A stretch of DNA of 64,000 bases from JAEUQQ01 sp963697285 (GTDB taxonomy: Bacteria > Acidobacteriota > Vicinamibacteria > Vicinamibacterales > JAFNAJ01), in assembly GCA_963697285.1 (NCBI GenBank), contig CAVONI010000012.1:372001-436000 (forward strand), written 5' to 3'. Shown piece by piece: positions 49,981 to 58,963 of this stretch (positions within the stretch are counted from its first letter, which is position 1; every line of letters begins with the position of its first letter). The position numbers were made by a program, and so were the translations under genes. The notes under the pieces were generated by a model that was given only the letters and a program-made list of their open reading frames with translations, was not told where the DNA came from and made no database searches.

Positions 49981-50833
49981 ACGTGCCCGCGCGTCCGCCG
50001 CTCCACTTCAGTTGGCCGTCACCCTGGTCTGGCGCGCGCAGTTGCGCGCGGGCCGGGTTTGCGCGTCCAGGCAGGGTCCGGGTCCGCATCGGCTGCTGCT
50101 TGCGCTGCTGCCACATCATGCGGAGGTCGTCGACATCACCGTTCGGCGGCAGCTCGCGGTAGTCGGCACCGTCGAGATGCACGAACTCGCACATCTCGTG
50201 CAGTCGCGAGCGCATGCGGTAGCCGATGCGGCACAGCAGCGAGTCGGGATCGGAGATGTCGGGCTTGTCGTCGTAGTTCGACGTGAACATCGTCGTCTTC
50301 CGCTCGGAGTAGCGATGGTTGACGATGAGGTTCAGCGTCTCCTCCACCCACTCCGATGACTTCTCGGCGCCGAGGTCGTCGAGCACGAGCAGGTCGCACC
50401 CGAGCACCGGCCGCAGCACGTCGCTTTCGGTGACGGGCACCGACGCGTCGTACGTCTGCCGCACGGCACGCAGGAGTTCGCGCGTGTCGTAGAACACCGC
50501 GTGCACGCGCTTGCGTTCGACGATGGCCTTGAGGGCGGCGACGGCGATGTGGGTCTTCCCCACCCCGGGCGGGCCGAGCAGGAACAGTCCGCGGTCGACC
50601 GCCGGGAACTTGTCGACCAGCGTCCTGGCCGCGCTCACGGCGCGCAGGAGCGACTCGTTGCCGTAGGTGACGAAATCGTCGAGCGAACAGTGCTGGTAGC
50701 GGCGCGGCAGCCTGGCGTCGGTCAGCAGTCGCGTCGCCAGCGCGTCGCGCCAGCAGTCGCACCGCGTGACAAAGCGTGCGCCGTCACGTTCGACAGGCTT
50801 CCAACCAGAGTCGTCACACAGGGGACAGGGCAT
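49979..50833 (-). CDS. DnaC/IstB-like AAA+ ATP-binding protein
   Basis: This 284-residue helicase-loader-type ATPase has an N-terminal zinc-binding pattern with cysteines 3, 6, 25 and 27 (MPCPLCDDSGWKP, TRCDCW). It then has GLFLLGPPGVGKTHIAVAAL, the Walker B LLVLDDLGAEKSSEWVEETL, sensor/arginine regions TTMFTSNYDDKP and RIGYRMRSRLHEMCEFVHL. DnaC-like proteins load DnaB on DNA. There is no IstA or other transposase nearby, so an IS21 helper is unlikely. The Arg/Gln-rich tail after LRMMWQQRKQQ may be non-native, reading into a deletion junction. The start is the ATG at 50833. Confidence 0.82.
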   Translation of the reverse strand: MPCPLCDDSGWKPVERDGARFVTRCDCWRDALATRLLTDARLPRRYQHCSLDDFVTYGNESLLRAVSAARTLVDKFPAVDRGLFLLGPPGVGKTHIAVAALKAIVERKRVHAVFYDTRELLRAVRQTYDASVPVTESDVLRPVLGCDLLVLDDLGAEKSSEWVEETLNLIVNHRYSERKTTMFTSNYDDKPDISDPDSLLCRIGYRMRSRLHEMCEFVHLDGADYRELPPNGDVDDLRMMWQQRKQQPMRTRTLPGRANPARAQLRAPDQGDGQLKWSGGRAGT

Positions 50834-50904
50834 CGCGGTTTCCCGAACTGCACGGGCCGTCGATGATAGCGCGCGGGTGTGAAAAAAGCGACCAGCCGCG
50901 CCGG

Positions 50905-51303
50905 TCACTCCTCGCGCGCGGCGGATCGGGCCAGCGGGGCGGGCGACGACTTGACCATGGCCGTGTTGAGGCGCTGCTCCCACTCGCCCAGCCCGCGCGC
51001 GAGCTCACCCTTCACATACTCCATGAACTCGTTGACCTCGTGCTGCATCTGCTCCATCTTCGCCCGCATGTTGAGGATGATCTCGACGCCTGCCAGGTTC
51101 ACGCCCAGGTCGCGCGTGAGCGACAGGATGGTCTCGAGCCGCTCACAGTCGGCGTCGGAGAACATCCGCGTGTTGCCCTCGGTGCGCGACGGCATGAGCA
51201 GCCCTTCGCGCTCGTAGAGCCGCAGGGTCTGGGGATGGATGTCGTAGCGCGACGCGACCGCACTGATCGTGTACAGCGCCTTGCCTGCGCGTGGTGCGGT
51301 CAT
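50905..51303 (-). CDS. hspR: MerR-family heat-shock regulator, HspR-like
   Basis: This 132-residue protein has a MerR winged helix: YTISAVASRYDIHPQTLRLY, EREGLLMPSRTEGNTRMFSD and LSLTRDLGVNLAGVEIILNM, the last typical of HspR. A C-terminal coiled coil follows. HspR represses the dnaK operon in actinobacteria by binding HAIR inverted repeats, with DnaK as co-repressor. Here it overlaps dnaJ by 4 bases and a HAIR-like site lies in the dnaK promoter. So autoregulation of the dnaK-dnaJ-hspR unit is inferred. Confidence 0.88.
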   Translation of the reverse strand: MTAPRAGKALYTISAVASRYDIHPQTLRLYEREGLLMPSRTEGNTRMFSDADCERLETILSLTRDLGVNLAGVEIILNMRAKMEQMQHEVNEFMEYVKGELARGLGEWEQRLNTAMVKSSPAPLARSAAREE

Positions 51304-52403
51304 GATGTGCGTCCGTCCTCGGATATCGGTGGGTGGAAGTGCGCTCGGACGTCGTCTGTCTGCAGGCGCCCGAACTCCCGGAGCAGTTCCTTGGAACGCT
51401 CGTCGAGCACGCGTGGCAGCACGAGGCGCACGTCGACCAGGAGATCGCCTGCCGGGCCGTGGCGCTGGGGGGCGCCTCGCTCGCGCAGCCTGAAGCGCTG
51501 TCCCGACTGCGTGCCCGGCGGCACGCGGACACTCACGGGCCCCGTCGGCGACGGCACCTGGATCCGCGTCCCGAGCGCGGCTTCGTGGAGGGCGAGCGGC
51601 ACGTCGATGATCACGTCGTCACCCTCACGCCTGAAGAACGGGTGCGGCGCCACGCTCACGGCGAGGCGCAGGTCACCGGGCGGGCCGCCGCGGCGGCCTG
51701 CGTGCCCCTGCCCCGGGACGGTGAGTTCCGCGCCGTCGTGCACACCCGGCGGGATCTCGATCGGAATGACGTCGGCGCGGACACCCACGCCCTCGCCACC
51801 GCACGCCTGGCAGGTGTGCACGCGCACGACGCCGCCTCCGTTGCAGGCGGCGCACGTGCGCGCGAAGATCATGTGGCCACGCGTCCCGCGGACGTGTCCG
51901 GCCCCGCCGCACGCGTGGCAGCGCAGTTCCGCCCCTTCGACGATGCCGTGGCCCCCGCAGGGCCCACACGGCTCGAGCCGTGTCAGGCGCATGTCCACCG
52001 TGACGCCGCGTATCGCATCCTCGAAGGTCAACGAGAGCCGGTCGTGCAGGTCGGCGCCTCGCTCCGGCTCCTGCCGGCGGACTCGCGCGTGAATCACCTC
52101 GCCGAACAGGTCGCCAAACGTCGACGCCCGGGCGCCGTCCGCGCGCTGCGTGAAGTCGAACCCCTCGAAGGCCACCGATGCGTCGACGCGCACGTCGGCG
52201 AACTTGCCACTGTCGTACAACCGGCGTCGATCGGGCTGGCTCAGCGTCTCGAATGCCTGGACGACATCACGGTAGACGCGCGCTGCCTCGGCGTCGCCAG
52301 GATTGACGTCGGGATGGAAGCGTCGCGCCAACCGCTTGTACGCACGCTTGATCTCGTCGCCTGACGCCTCGCGGGGCACGCCGAGAATCATGTAGAGGTT
52401 CAT
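51300..52403 (-). CDS. dnaJ: Chaperone DnaJ
   Basis: This 367-residue type I J-protein has a J domain starting MNLYMILGVPREASGDEIKR with the HPD motif (RRFHPDVNPGDAE). It has a short G/F region, a zinc centre of four CxxCxG-type repeats (CGPCGGHG, CHACGGAG, CAACNGGG, CQACGGEG), and the C-terminal substrate domains (IEIPPGVHDGAELTVPGQGH). It stimulates DnaK. The start is the ATG at 52403, 74 bases after dnaK. No grpE is in the cluster. Confidence 0.94.
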   Translation of the reverse strand: MNLYMILGVPREASGDEIKRAYKRLARRFHPDVNPGDAEAARVYRDVVQAFETLSQPDRRRLYDSGKFADVRVDASVAFEGFDFTQRADGARASTFGDLFGEVIHARVRRQEPERGADLHDRLSLTFEDAIRGVTVDMRLTRLEPCGPCGGHGIVEGAELRCHACGGAGHVRGTRGHMIFARTCAACNGGGVVRVHTCQACGGEGVGVRADVIPIEIPPGVHDGAELTVPGQGHAGRRGGPPGDLRLAVSVAPHPFFRREGDDVIIDVPLALHEAALGTRIQVPSPTGPVSVRVPPGTQSGQRFRLRERGAPQRHGPAGDLLVDVRLVLPRVLDERSKELLREFGRLQTDDVRAHFHPPISEDGRTS

Positions 52404-52477
52404 CGTGCACACCACCTCGCACTCGTGGGTGCGGTGCACGGCCCGCCGGCGCCCTGACGACGCCGGCGGGTCGCGTC

Positions 52478-54394
52478 CTACTTCTTGTCGTCGACGATCT
52501 CGGCGTCAATCACGTCGCCGTCGGCGGCCTGGCTCCTACCTGACGGATCGCCGCCGGGCGTGCCGGCCCCGGGGCCGTCGTGCGGCGCCCCGCTCGTCTG
52601 CGCGGTCTTGTAGAGCACCTCGGCGACCTTGTGCTGCGCCTGCAGCAGCGCGGTCACGCCCGTCTGCATCGCCGCCGCATCGTTCGACTCGATCGCCTTC
52701 TTGAGTTCAGCGATCGCGGCCTCGACTGGCGCCTTGTCGCTCGCCGTGATCTTGTCGCCCGCATCGGCCAGCAGCTTCTCGGCCGCGTAGACGGCCTGGT
52801 CGGCACGGTTGCGCGCCTCCGCCTCCTCCTTGAGCTTGCGGTCGGCCTCGGCGTGCGCCTCGGCCTCCTTCATCATCCGGTCGACTTCGTCCTTGCTCAG
52901 GCCGCTGCTCGCCGTGATGGTGATCTTCTGCTCCTGGCCGGTGCCCCGATCCTTCGCCGACACGTGCACCATGCCGTTGGCGTCGATGTCGAACGTGACC
53001 TCGATCTGCGGCACGCCACGAGGCGCGGGCGGCAGGCCCACGAGGTGGAAACGCCCCAGCGTGCGGTTGTCGCGCGCCATCGGACGCTCGCCCTGCAGCA
53101 CGTGCACCTCGACGCTCGTCTGGCTGTCGGCCGCCGTCGAGAACACCTCGCTCTTCTTCGACGGGATGGTCGTGTTGCGCGGTATCAGCGTGGTCATGAC
53201 CCCGCCAAGCGTCTCGATGCCCAGCGACAGCGGCGTCACGTCGAGCAGCAACAGGTCCTTGACCTCGCCCGACAGGACACCGGCCTGCACCGCGGCGCCA
53301 ATCGCCACCACCTCGTCGGGATTGACACCCTTGTGCGGTTCGCGCTGGAAGAACTCCTTGACCAGTTGCTGCACGCGCGGGATTCGCGTCGACCCTCCCA
53401 CGAGGACGACTTCGTCGATCTCCTTCGCCGAGAGGCGGGCGTCGGCCAGCGCCTTGCGGCACGGCTCCATCGTCCGCTGCAACAGCTCGTCGACCAGGTT
53501 CTCGAACTTCGCGCGGCTCAGGCGCATCGACAGGTGCTTGGGCCCGCTCGCATCCGCCGTGATGAACGGCAGGCTGATGTCGGTCTCCATCACCGTCGAC
53601 AGCTCCATCTTCGCCTTCTCGGCGGCTTCGCGCAGCCGCTGGAGCGCCATGCGGTCCTTCGACAGGTCGATGCCCTCGTCCTTGCGGAACTCCGCGATGA
53701 TCCACTCGATGATCCGCTGGTCGAGGTTGTCGCCACCAAGGTGCGTGTCGCCGTTGGTCGACTTCACCTGCACGACATCGCCACCGACCTCGAGGATCGA
53801 GATGTCGAAGGTGCCGCCACCGAAGTCGTAGACGGCGATCACCTCGTCGGACTTCTTGTCGAGCCCGTACGCCAGCGCCGCCGCCGTCGGCTCGTTGACG
53901 ATGCGCTTGACGTCGAGTCCAGCGATCTTGCCCGCTTCCTTGGTGGCCTGCCGCTGGGCGTCGTTGAAGTACGCGGGCACAGTGATCACCGCCTCGGTGA
54001 CCGGCTCGCCCAGGTACGCCTCGGCCGCCTGCTTGAGCTTCTGCAGGACCATCGCCGAAATCTGCGGGGGCGCCCACTTCTCGCCGTTGGCCTTGATGCG
54101 GACGTCTGACCCTTCGGGCTCCACGGCGTAGGGCACCATCTTCATCTCTTCGTTCACTTCGTCGAAGCGACGACCCATGAAGCGCTTGATCGAGAAGATG
54201 GTGTTCTCGGGATTCGTGACCGCCTGGCGCTTGGCAACCTGCCCGACGAGTCGCTCCCCGGATTTCGCGAACCCGACAACGGACGGGGTCAGCCGGCTGC
54301 CCTCCTGGTTGGTGATGACGACGGGTTCTCCGCCTTCCATGACGGCGACCACCGAGTTCGTGGTGCCGAGGTCAATCCCGATGATCTTGCCCAT
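52478..54394 (-). CDS. dnaK: Chaperone DnaK (Hsp70)
   Basis: This 638-residue Hsp70 starts MGKIIGIDLGTTNSVVAVME. ATPase motifs are VITVPAYFNDAQRQATKEAG, IAVYDFGGGTFDISILEVGG and VLVGGSTRIPRVQQLVKEFF. The peptide-binding domain starts VLLLDVTPLSLGIETLGGVM in variant form, and the tail is acidic (DVIDAEIVDDKK). It is the first gene of dnaK-dnaJ-hspR. A consensus promoter with an overlapping HAIR-like repeat lies about 80 bases upstream. The start is fixed by the family N-terminus. Confidence 0.96.
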   Translation of the reverse strand: MGKIIGIDLGTTNSVVAVMEGGEPVVITNQEGSRLTPSVVGFAKSGERLVGQVAKRQAVTNPENTIFSIKRFMGRRFDEVNEEMKMVPYAVEPEGSDVRIKANGEKWAPPQISAMVLQKLKQAAEAYLGEPVTEAVITVPAYFNDAQRQATKEAGKIAGLDVKRIVNEPTAAALAYGLDKKSDEVIAVYDFGGGTFDISILEVGGDVVQVKSTNGDTHLGGDNLDQRIIEWIIAEFRKDEGIDLSKDRMALQRLREAAEKAKMELSTVMETDISLPFITADASGPKHLSMRLSRAKFENLVDELLQRTMEPCRKALADARLSAKEIDEVVLVGGSTRIPRVQQLVKEFFQREPHKGVNPDEVVAIGAAVQAGVLSGEVKDLLLLDVTPLSLGIETLGGVMTTLIPRNTTIPSKKSEVFSTAADSQTSVEVHVLQGERPMARDNRTLGRFHLVGLPPAPRGVPQIEVTFDIDANGMVHVSAKDRGTGQEQKITITASSGLSKDEVDRMMKEAEAHAEADRKLKEEAEARNRADQAVYAAEKLLADAGDKITASDKAPVEAAIAELKKAIESNDAAAMQTGVTALLQAQHKVAEVLYKTAQTSGAPHDGPGAGTPGGDPSGRSQAADGDVIDAEIVDDKK

Positions 54395-54471
54395 GGCTCG
54401 TGTCCCTCTTGAACCGCCCCTGGTGGGCGACGCCCCCGGCCGTCTCTGACCGAGCAATTGATAACATGAAG

Positions 54472-54500
54472 AGCATAAATATTGAGTGTCATGATGTCAA
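54472..54500 (-). promoter_or_regulatory. dnaK promoter, sigma-70 type
   Basis: On the minus strand TTGACA (54495-54500) and TATGCT (54472-54477) are separated by exactly 17 bases. Transcription would start near 54465, about 70 bases before the dnaK ATG. This AT-rich patch stands out from its GC-rich surroundings. It lies in the 247-base divergent gap to the FecR/DUF6600 gene, where no further gene was found. Confidence 0.78.
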
Positions 54501-54501
54501 G
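54481..54501. promoter_or_regulatory. HAIR-like HspR operator in the dnaK promoter
   Basis: The minus strand reads CTTGACA-TCATGAC-ACTCAAT, against the known HAIR consensus CTTGAGT-N7-ACTCAAG. Eleven of 14 half-site bases match with the exact 7-base spacing. It covers the -35 box and spacer, so a bound HspR would block RNA polymerase. An hspR-like gene is in the same cluster, which supports the reading. Confidence 0.68.
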
Positions 54502-54641
54502 GCAATTTGTGTCCTCTCGCGTGACCGGCGTCCTCATGCGCCGCTCGCGTCACGCCCATTCGGAGGGCCTGCCGCGTGGCATCAGTCGTGCTACTCTCCC
54601 GAGTGCCTGCTTTTGAAATGCTCCCGCGCGGAGGAATCCCC

Positions 54642-56597
54642 ATGCGCGTCTTTCATCCGGCCTGGTTTCTTGCGGTCTTGACCGTGGCCTCGCCGCTAGC
54701 CGCACAGTCCGTTGATCCGTTCCCGTCGCCTCCCCAGGGACTCGCAGAATCAGAGCGGCCTCCAGCCTACGTGGCCACGCTCGACGGTGAGGCGACCCTC
54801 ACGCGCGCCGGCGAGAGCCTGACGCTCGATCTCAACGCCCCTGTCATCGACGGCGACCGGCTGCGAGTCGGTGCGGGGTTCGTCGAGCTGCGCTGGCCCG
54901 ACGGCAGGTCCCTCTTCCTCGACAGCCGGACCTCGCTCGACATGGTGACCGTTGACCGGTTGCGTCTCTCGGATGGCCAGGTCAGGCTCGTGGCGGGCCG
55001 GCCCTCCCCCGCGTCATGGGTCATCGACACGCCATCAGCCGAGGTTCGGCTCGATCGCGCCGTCGACACGTTCCTCATGGTCGATGCGCGCTCTGCCGCG
55101 CAGGCCGTCGAGGTCTTCAGCCTGGCCGGGGACGTCGACGTCGTCAACGACCAGGGACGCGCAACGGCGTCGCAGGGCGAATCCATCCATGCCGAAGCGT
55201 TCCGGGCGCCGGCAGCAGGTCGCGGTCGCGTGCCGGCGGGAGGCTTTGTCGCGTGGTCGGACGCCCGCATCGCGGAGCAGCGAGCCTTCGCCTCGCAGGC
55301 GCCCGTGACCCGAGAAGGCGTGGTCGAGTATGGCGATAGCGACTACGCCGAAGATCCGACGCTCGTCCGCTACGGCACCTGGGATCGTGACCCCGAGTAC
55401 GGCGCCGTCTGGTACCCGACAGCCCCTGAAACGTGGCAACCGTACTACTATGGCCGCTGGGAATCTGCCGGCCGCTACGGGAACGTCTGGGTCGGCACCG
55501 ATCCCTGGAGCTATCGCACCCATCACTACGGCCGGTGGGGACATCGCGGCGGACGATGGTTCTGGATTCCCGGGCGGACCTGGGCATCGGCATGGGTCAG
55601 CTGGGCCGTTGGTCCCGGCTACGTGAGCTGGAGTCCGCTGGGCTACGACAACCGTCCCGTGTTCAGTTTCAACCTCTCGATCGGGTCTACATACAACCGC
55701 GGCTACCGGAACGGCTACGACGGGTGGTCTGGGTGGACGGTCGTCCCGACGGATCGCTGGCGCGTGCGCGGACGGGTCGATCGCTACGCGGTGAATCCAC
55801 GGCAGCTACCGGCTCAGGTCCGCGGCGCCTTCGTCACGCAGTCGATGGCACCCAACCGTGGCAACCTCTCGCGGATGGGCCGTGAGGGCTACGGGCTGTC
55901 ACGCGCTGGCGGTGGAGATGCGCGCGACACCTTCCGCGGCACCGGGCCGACGCGGATCGACCGCGGCGCCCCCGTCGCCCCACCCCTCCAACGGGGTGCC
56001 GAGCGCGCTGCCACGTCGCCGTACGAACGGGCGCGGCGGGCGACCGACCCGCGCAACGTGCCACAGGGTTCGCAGGTTCCCCGCGGAGAGTCGCCGTCCG
56101 GGGCCGTCCGGCGGCCGTCAGGCGACGACGTCGGGAGCGGTCGCCCGGCGTACGCTCCGCGCATCCCGCCGTCGGGGGTCGACAACAGCCGAAGCAATCC
56201 CGGCGTCTATGGCCGACGCGAACGTCCGGCGTCGCCGGCAGACGCAGGCCGTCCCGCAGCCCCGACGTACACGCCTCGCAGCGAACCACGGGCCTACGAA
56301 CCGCGTCCCCAGGCGCCGCGCGTTGAATCGCGGCCTTACGACATCCGCGAGCGGGCGCCACGCAGCGAGCCGAGAGCGTACGATTCCGGCGATCGACCGC
56401 AACGCGGCGACGCCGCGCGATCACGCGAATACTCACGCCCCGCGCCCCCGGCCCCGCGCGGCGACAGCGCGGGCGGCGCCGTGTCGCGACCGCGTGACTC
56501 GAGTCCGCCTTCGGGCGGGCGCCTGGCATCTCCGGGAGGCGGAGAGCGCTCGCGATCGAATCGGGTTCCGCCGCCACGTCCTCCGCGCGAACCTTAG
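54642..56597 (+). CDS. FecR-domain / DUF6600 secreted protein with Pro/Arg-rich tail
   Basis: This 651-residue protein has a signal peptide ending VASPLAAQ. A FecR-like beta domain spans about residues 45-190 (ATLTRAGESLTLDLNAPVID, DGRSLFLDSRTSLDMV, VEVFSLAGDVDVVNDQG). A Trp/Tyr-rich DUF6600 domain follows (VRYGTWDRDPEYGAVWYPTA, YYYGRWESAGRYGNVWVGTD). The disordered tail, about 220 residues, is rich in Pro, Arg and Ser with repeats such as SEPRAYEPRP and SEPRAYDSGD. No FecI sigma factor is near, so it is probably a surface or periplasmic structural protein. GGAGGAA precedes the ATG at 54642. Confidence 0.8.
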   Translation: MRVFHPAWFLAVLTVASPLAAQSVDPFPSPPQGLAESERPPAYVATLDGEATLTRAGESLTLDLNAPVIDGDRLRVGAGFVELRWPDGRSLFLDSRTSLDMVTVDRLRLSDGQVRLVAGRPSPASWVIDTPSAEVRLDRAVDTFLMVDARSAAQAVEVFSLAGDVDVVNDQGRATASQGESIHAEAFRAPAAGRGRVPAGGFVAWSDARIAEQRAFASQAPVTREGVVEYGDSDYAEDPTLVRYGTWDRDPEYGAVWYPTAPETWQPYYYGRWESAGRYGNVWVGTDPWSYRTHHYGRWGHRGGRWFWIPGRTWASAWVSWAVGPGYVSWSPLGYDNRPVFSFNLSIGSTYNRGYRNGYDGWSGWTVVPTDRWRVRGRVDRYAVNPRQLPAQVRGAFVTQSMAPNRGNLSRMGREGYGLSRAGGGDARDTFRGTGPTRIDRGAPVAPPLQRGAERAATSPYERARRATDPRNVPQGSQVPRGESPSGAVRRPSGDDVGSGRPAYAPRIPPSGVDNSRSNPGVYGRRERPASPADAGRPAAPTYTPRSEPRAYEPRPQAPRVESRPYDIRERAPRSEPRAYDSGDRPQRGDAARSREYSRPAPPAPRGDSAGGAVSRPRDSSPPSGGRLASPGGGERSRSNRVPPPRPPREP

Positions 56598-56674
56598 CGC
56601 GTCGGGTTCTTTCCTCGACGGGTGAGCGGTCTTGCCGCCCACCCGTCATCGGTGTACGACACGACCACGCCATC

Positions 56675-58960
56675 ATGAGTGCCTCGTCTCCTCTCGTCAT
56701 CCGCGTCGCGAAGCACGCCGTTGTGCTCGCCTTGTTCGCCGTCGCGGCCCTGCTCGGCACCGCCAGCGGCGCCGTGTTCGTGTTTGCTGCGGATCTGCCC
56801 GAGATCTCGGCCCTCGACGACTACTCGCCCCACACCATCACGCAGGTCCAGGCGCGTACGGGTGAGATCGTCGGCGAGTTCGCCACCGAGCGGCGGGTCG
56901 TGATTCCGCACGAGCAGATCGCGCCGCGCCTGCGCCAGGCCATCATCGCGGCCGAGGACCAGGACTTCGAGAAACACGTGGGCCTGAGCATCCCGCGCAT
57001 CGTCATCGCCCTGGTGCGCGATGTCATCGAAGGCCGCAAGGCCGCAGGCGCCAGCACGCTGACGCAGCAACTGGCCAAGAACCTCTTCCTGACCCCCGAG
57101 AAGACCTGGGAGCGCAAGATCAAGGAAGCCCTCATCGCCATTCAGCTCGAGAAGCGGTTCACGAAGGACGAGATCTTCGCGCTCTATGCGAACCAGATCT
57201 ACCTCGGGCACGGCGCGTACGGCGTCGAAGCCGCATCGCGCCTCTACTTCGGCAAATCGGCGAAGGATCTCGCGCTCGAAGAGGCGGCGATGATCGCCGG
57301 GATCATCCAGTTGCCGAGCCGCCAGAGCCCGTACGTCAACATGGACGCGGCGCTGCGCCGGCGCAACTACGCGCTCACGCGACTCGCGGCCGAAGGCTAC
57401 GTCAGCGAGGCCGAGGCAGAAGCCGCCAGGCAACGTCCCATCGTCACCGTCGGCCTGCGGGCGGAATCGGATTCCATCGCACCGTGGTACGTCGAGGACG
57501 TCCGCAAGCACCTCGAGCTCGCGTACGGCGCGAAGGCGCTCTACGAAAATGGCCTGCGGGTGCGCACGCCACTCGACCCGGTGCTACAGCGCGCCGCCAA
57601 CGCCGCCCTCCAGGAGGGACTGCGGCGGCTCGACAAGCGTCGTGGCTGGCGCAAGGTCACCGAGAACGTCGCCGCGACGCCGGGGATTGCCGGGTATCGG
57701 CATCCGCGGTGGGACCGCCCCATGTCGAGCGGGGACGTCGTGCCCGCCGTCGTGACGGCCGTCGAGGCAACCCGGATCGGGGTGCGTGTGGCGGAACGAT
57801 CGGGCGTGATCGACAAGATGGGATTCGCCTGGACGCGACACGCCAACGCCTCGCAACTCGTCAGGGTCGGCGACGTCATCGCGGTGCGCCTCGCCGAGTC
57901 GGCGCCCGCCAAGGCGCCCGGCGACGGTGCATTCGCGGCGACGCTCGAACAGACACCGCTCGTTGAAGGCGCCGTGATGGCGATCGACAACCGCACCGGG
58001 CAGGTGCTCGCGCTTGTCGGCGGCTTCGACTTCGAGCGCAGCAAGTTCAACCGGGCGGTGCAGGCCGCGCGACAGCTCGGGTCGACCTTCAAGCCGATCG
58101 TCTACACGGCGGCCATCGACCGCGGCTACACGCCCTCGTCGATCGTGCAGGACTCACCGGTCTCGTATCCCGCCGGGGCGGGCCGCCCGCCGTGGACGCC
58201 CGGCGACTACGACGGGCGCTTCCTGGGCCCGATCACGCTGCGCCACGCCCTCGAACAGTCGCGCAACGTGCCGGCCGTGCGCCTGATGGACGCACTCGGC
58301 GTGAACCAGGTGCTCGGCTATGCCCGGCGCTTCGGGTTCGAGGGCCCGCTGCCCCCGTACCTGCCCGTCGCCCTCGGTGCGGCCGAGGCCAGCCTCCAGG
58401 AAGTGGTGTCGGCCTATTCGGTCTTTCCGAACCAGGGCGTGCGGATGAAGCCCTACCTGGTGCTTGGCGTGAGCGACCGCGACGGCAACGTGCTCGAGGA
58501 GAACCGCCCCGAGCCCACCGACGCCATTCGCGCCGACACGGCCTTCGTCCTCGTCAACCTGCTGCAGGGCGTCGTCCAGCGAGGCACCGCCGCGAAGGCG
58601 GCCGCCCTCGACTGGCCGCTGGGCGGCAAGACCGGCACCACGAACGACTACACCGACGCGTGGTTCGTGGGCTTCGACCCCGACATCACCGTGGGCGTCT
58701 GGATCGGGCACGACCTCAAGAAGCCGCTGGGCAATGGCGAGACCGGGTCGCAGACCGCGTTGCCGATCTGGATGGACATCATGAAGGCCTGGATCGGCAC
58801 GCGCAACGAGAAGCCATCGTTCGCGCAACCGGGCAACGTGCTGTTCGTCTCGGTCGACAAGGTCACCGGGTCGCAGACCGATGCGACATCTCCTGACGCC
58901 ATCCCGGAAGTGTTCATCTCGGGCACGCAACCGGGAGCCGCGGTTCGCCAGCCCTACTGA
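56675..58960 (+). CDS. Class A penicillin-binding protein 1A
   Basis: This 761-residue bifunctional peptidoglycan synthase has an N-terminal membrane anchor (VVLALFAVAALLGTASGAVF). The GT51 glycosyltransferase has its catalytic Glu in AIIAAEDQDFEKHVG, with GASTLTQQLAKNLFLTPEKT. An OB-like insert is around residues 330-420. The transpeptidase has Ser-x-x-Lys in LGSTFKPIVYTAA, SxN in EQSRNVPAVR and KTG in LGGKTGTTNDYTDAWFVG. It polymerises and cross-links peptidoglycan in the periplasm. It is convergent with prfB, 3 bases away. Confidence 0.95.
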   Translation: MSASSPLVIRVAKHAVVLALFAVAALLGTASGAVFVFAADLPEISALDDYSPHTITQVQARTGEIVGEFATERRVVIPHEQIAPRLRQAIIAAEDQDFEKHVGLSIPRIVIALVRDVIEGRKAAGASTLTQQLAKNLFLTPEKTWERKIKEALIAIQLEKRFTKDEIFALYANQIYLGHGAYGVEAASRLYFGKSAKDLALEEAAMIAGIIQLPSRQSPYVNMDAALRRRNYALTRLAAEGYVSEAEAEAARQRPIVTVGLRAESDSIAPWYVEDVRKHLELAYGAKALYENGLRVRTPLDPVLQRAANAALQEGLRRLDKRRGWRKVTENVAATPGIAGYRHPRWDRPMSSGDVVPAVVTAVEATRIGVRVAERSGVIDKMGFAWTRHANASQLVRVGDVIAVRLAESAPAKAPGDGAFAATLEQTPLVEGAVMAIDNRTGQVLALVGGFDFERSKFNRAVQAARQLGSTFKPIVYTAAIDRGYTPSSIVQDSPVSYPAGAGRPPWTPGDYDGRFLGPITLRHALEQSRNVPAVRLMDALGVNQVLGYARRFGFEGPLPPYLPVALGAAEASLQEVVSAYSVFPNQGVRMKPYLVLGVSDRDGNVLEENRPEPTDAIRADTAFVLVNLLQGVVQRGTAAKAAALDWPLGGKTGTTNDYTDAWFVGFDPDITVGVWIGHDLKKPLGNGETGSQTALPIWMDIMKAWIGTRNEKPSFAQPGNVLFVSVDKVTGSQTDATSPDAIPEVFISGTQPGAAVRQPY

Positions 58961-58963
58961 CCG

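Noticed and set aside
49979..50833. IS21 transposition helper IstB
   Set aside because: No IstA, terminal inverted repeats or target duplication nearby; the N-terminal cysteine motif and context fit a chromosomal DnaC-like protein better.
54440..54520. AT-rich patch as a replication origin or horizontally acquired segment
   Set aside because: It is short and fully explained by the dnaK promoter and HAIR-like operator; no DnaA boxes were seen.
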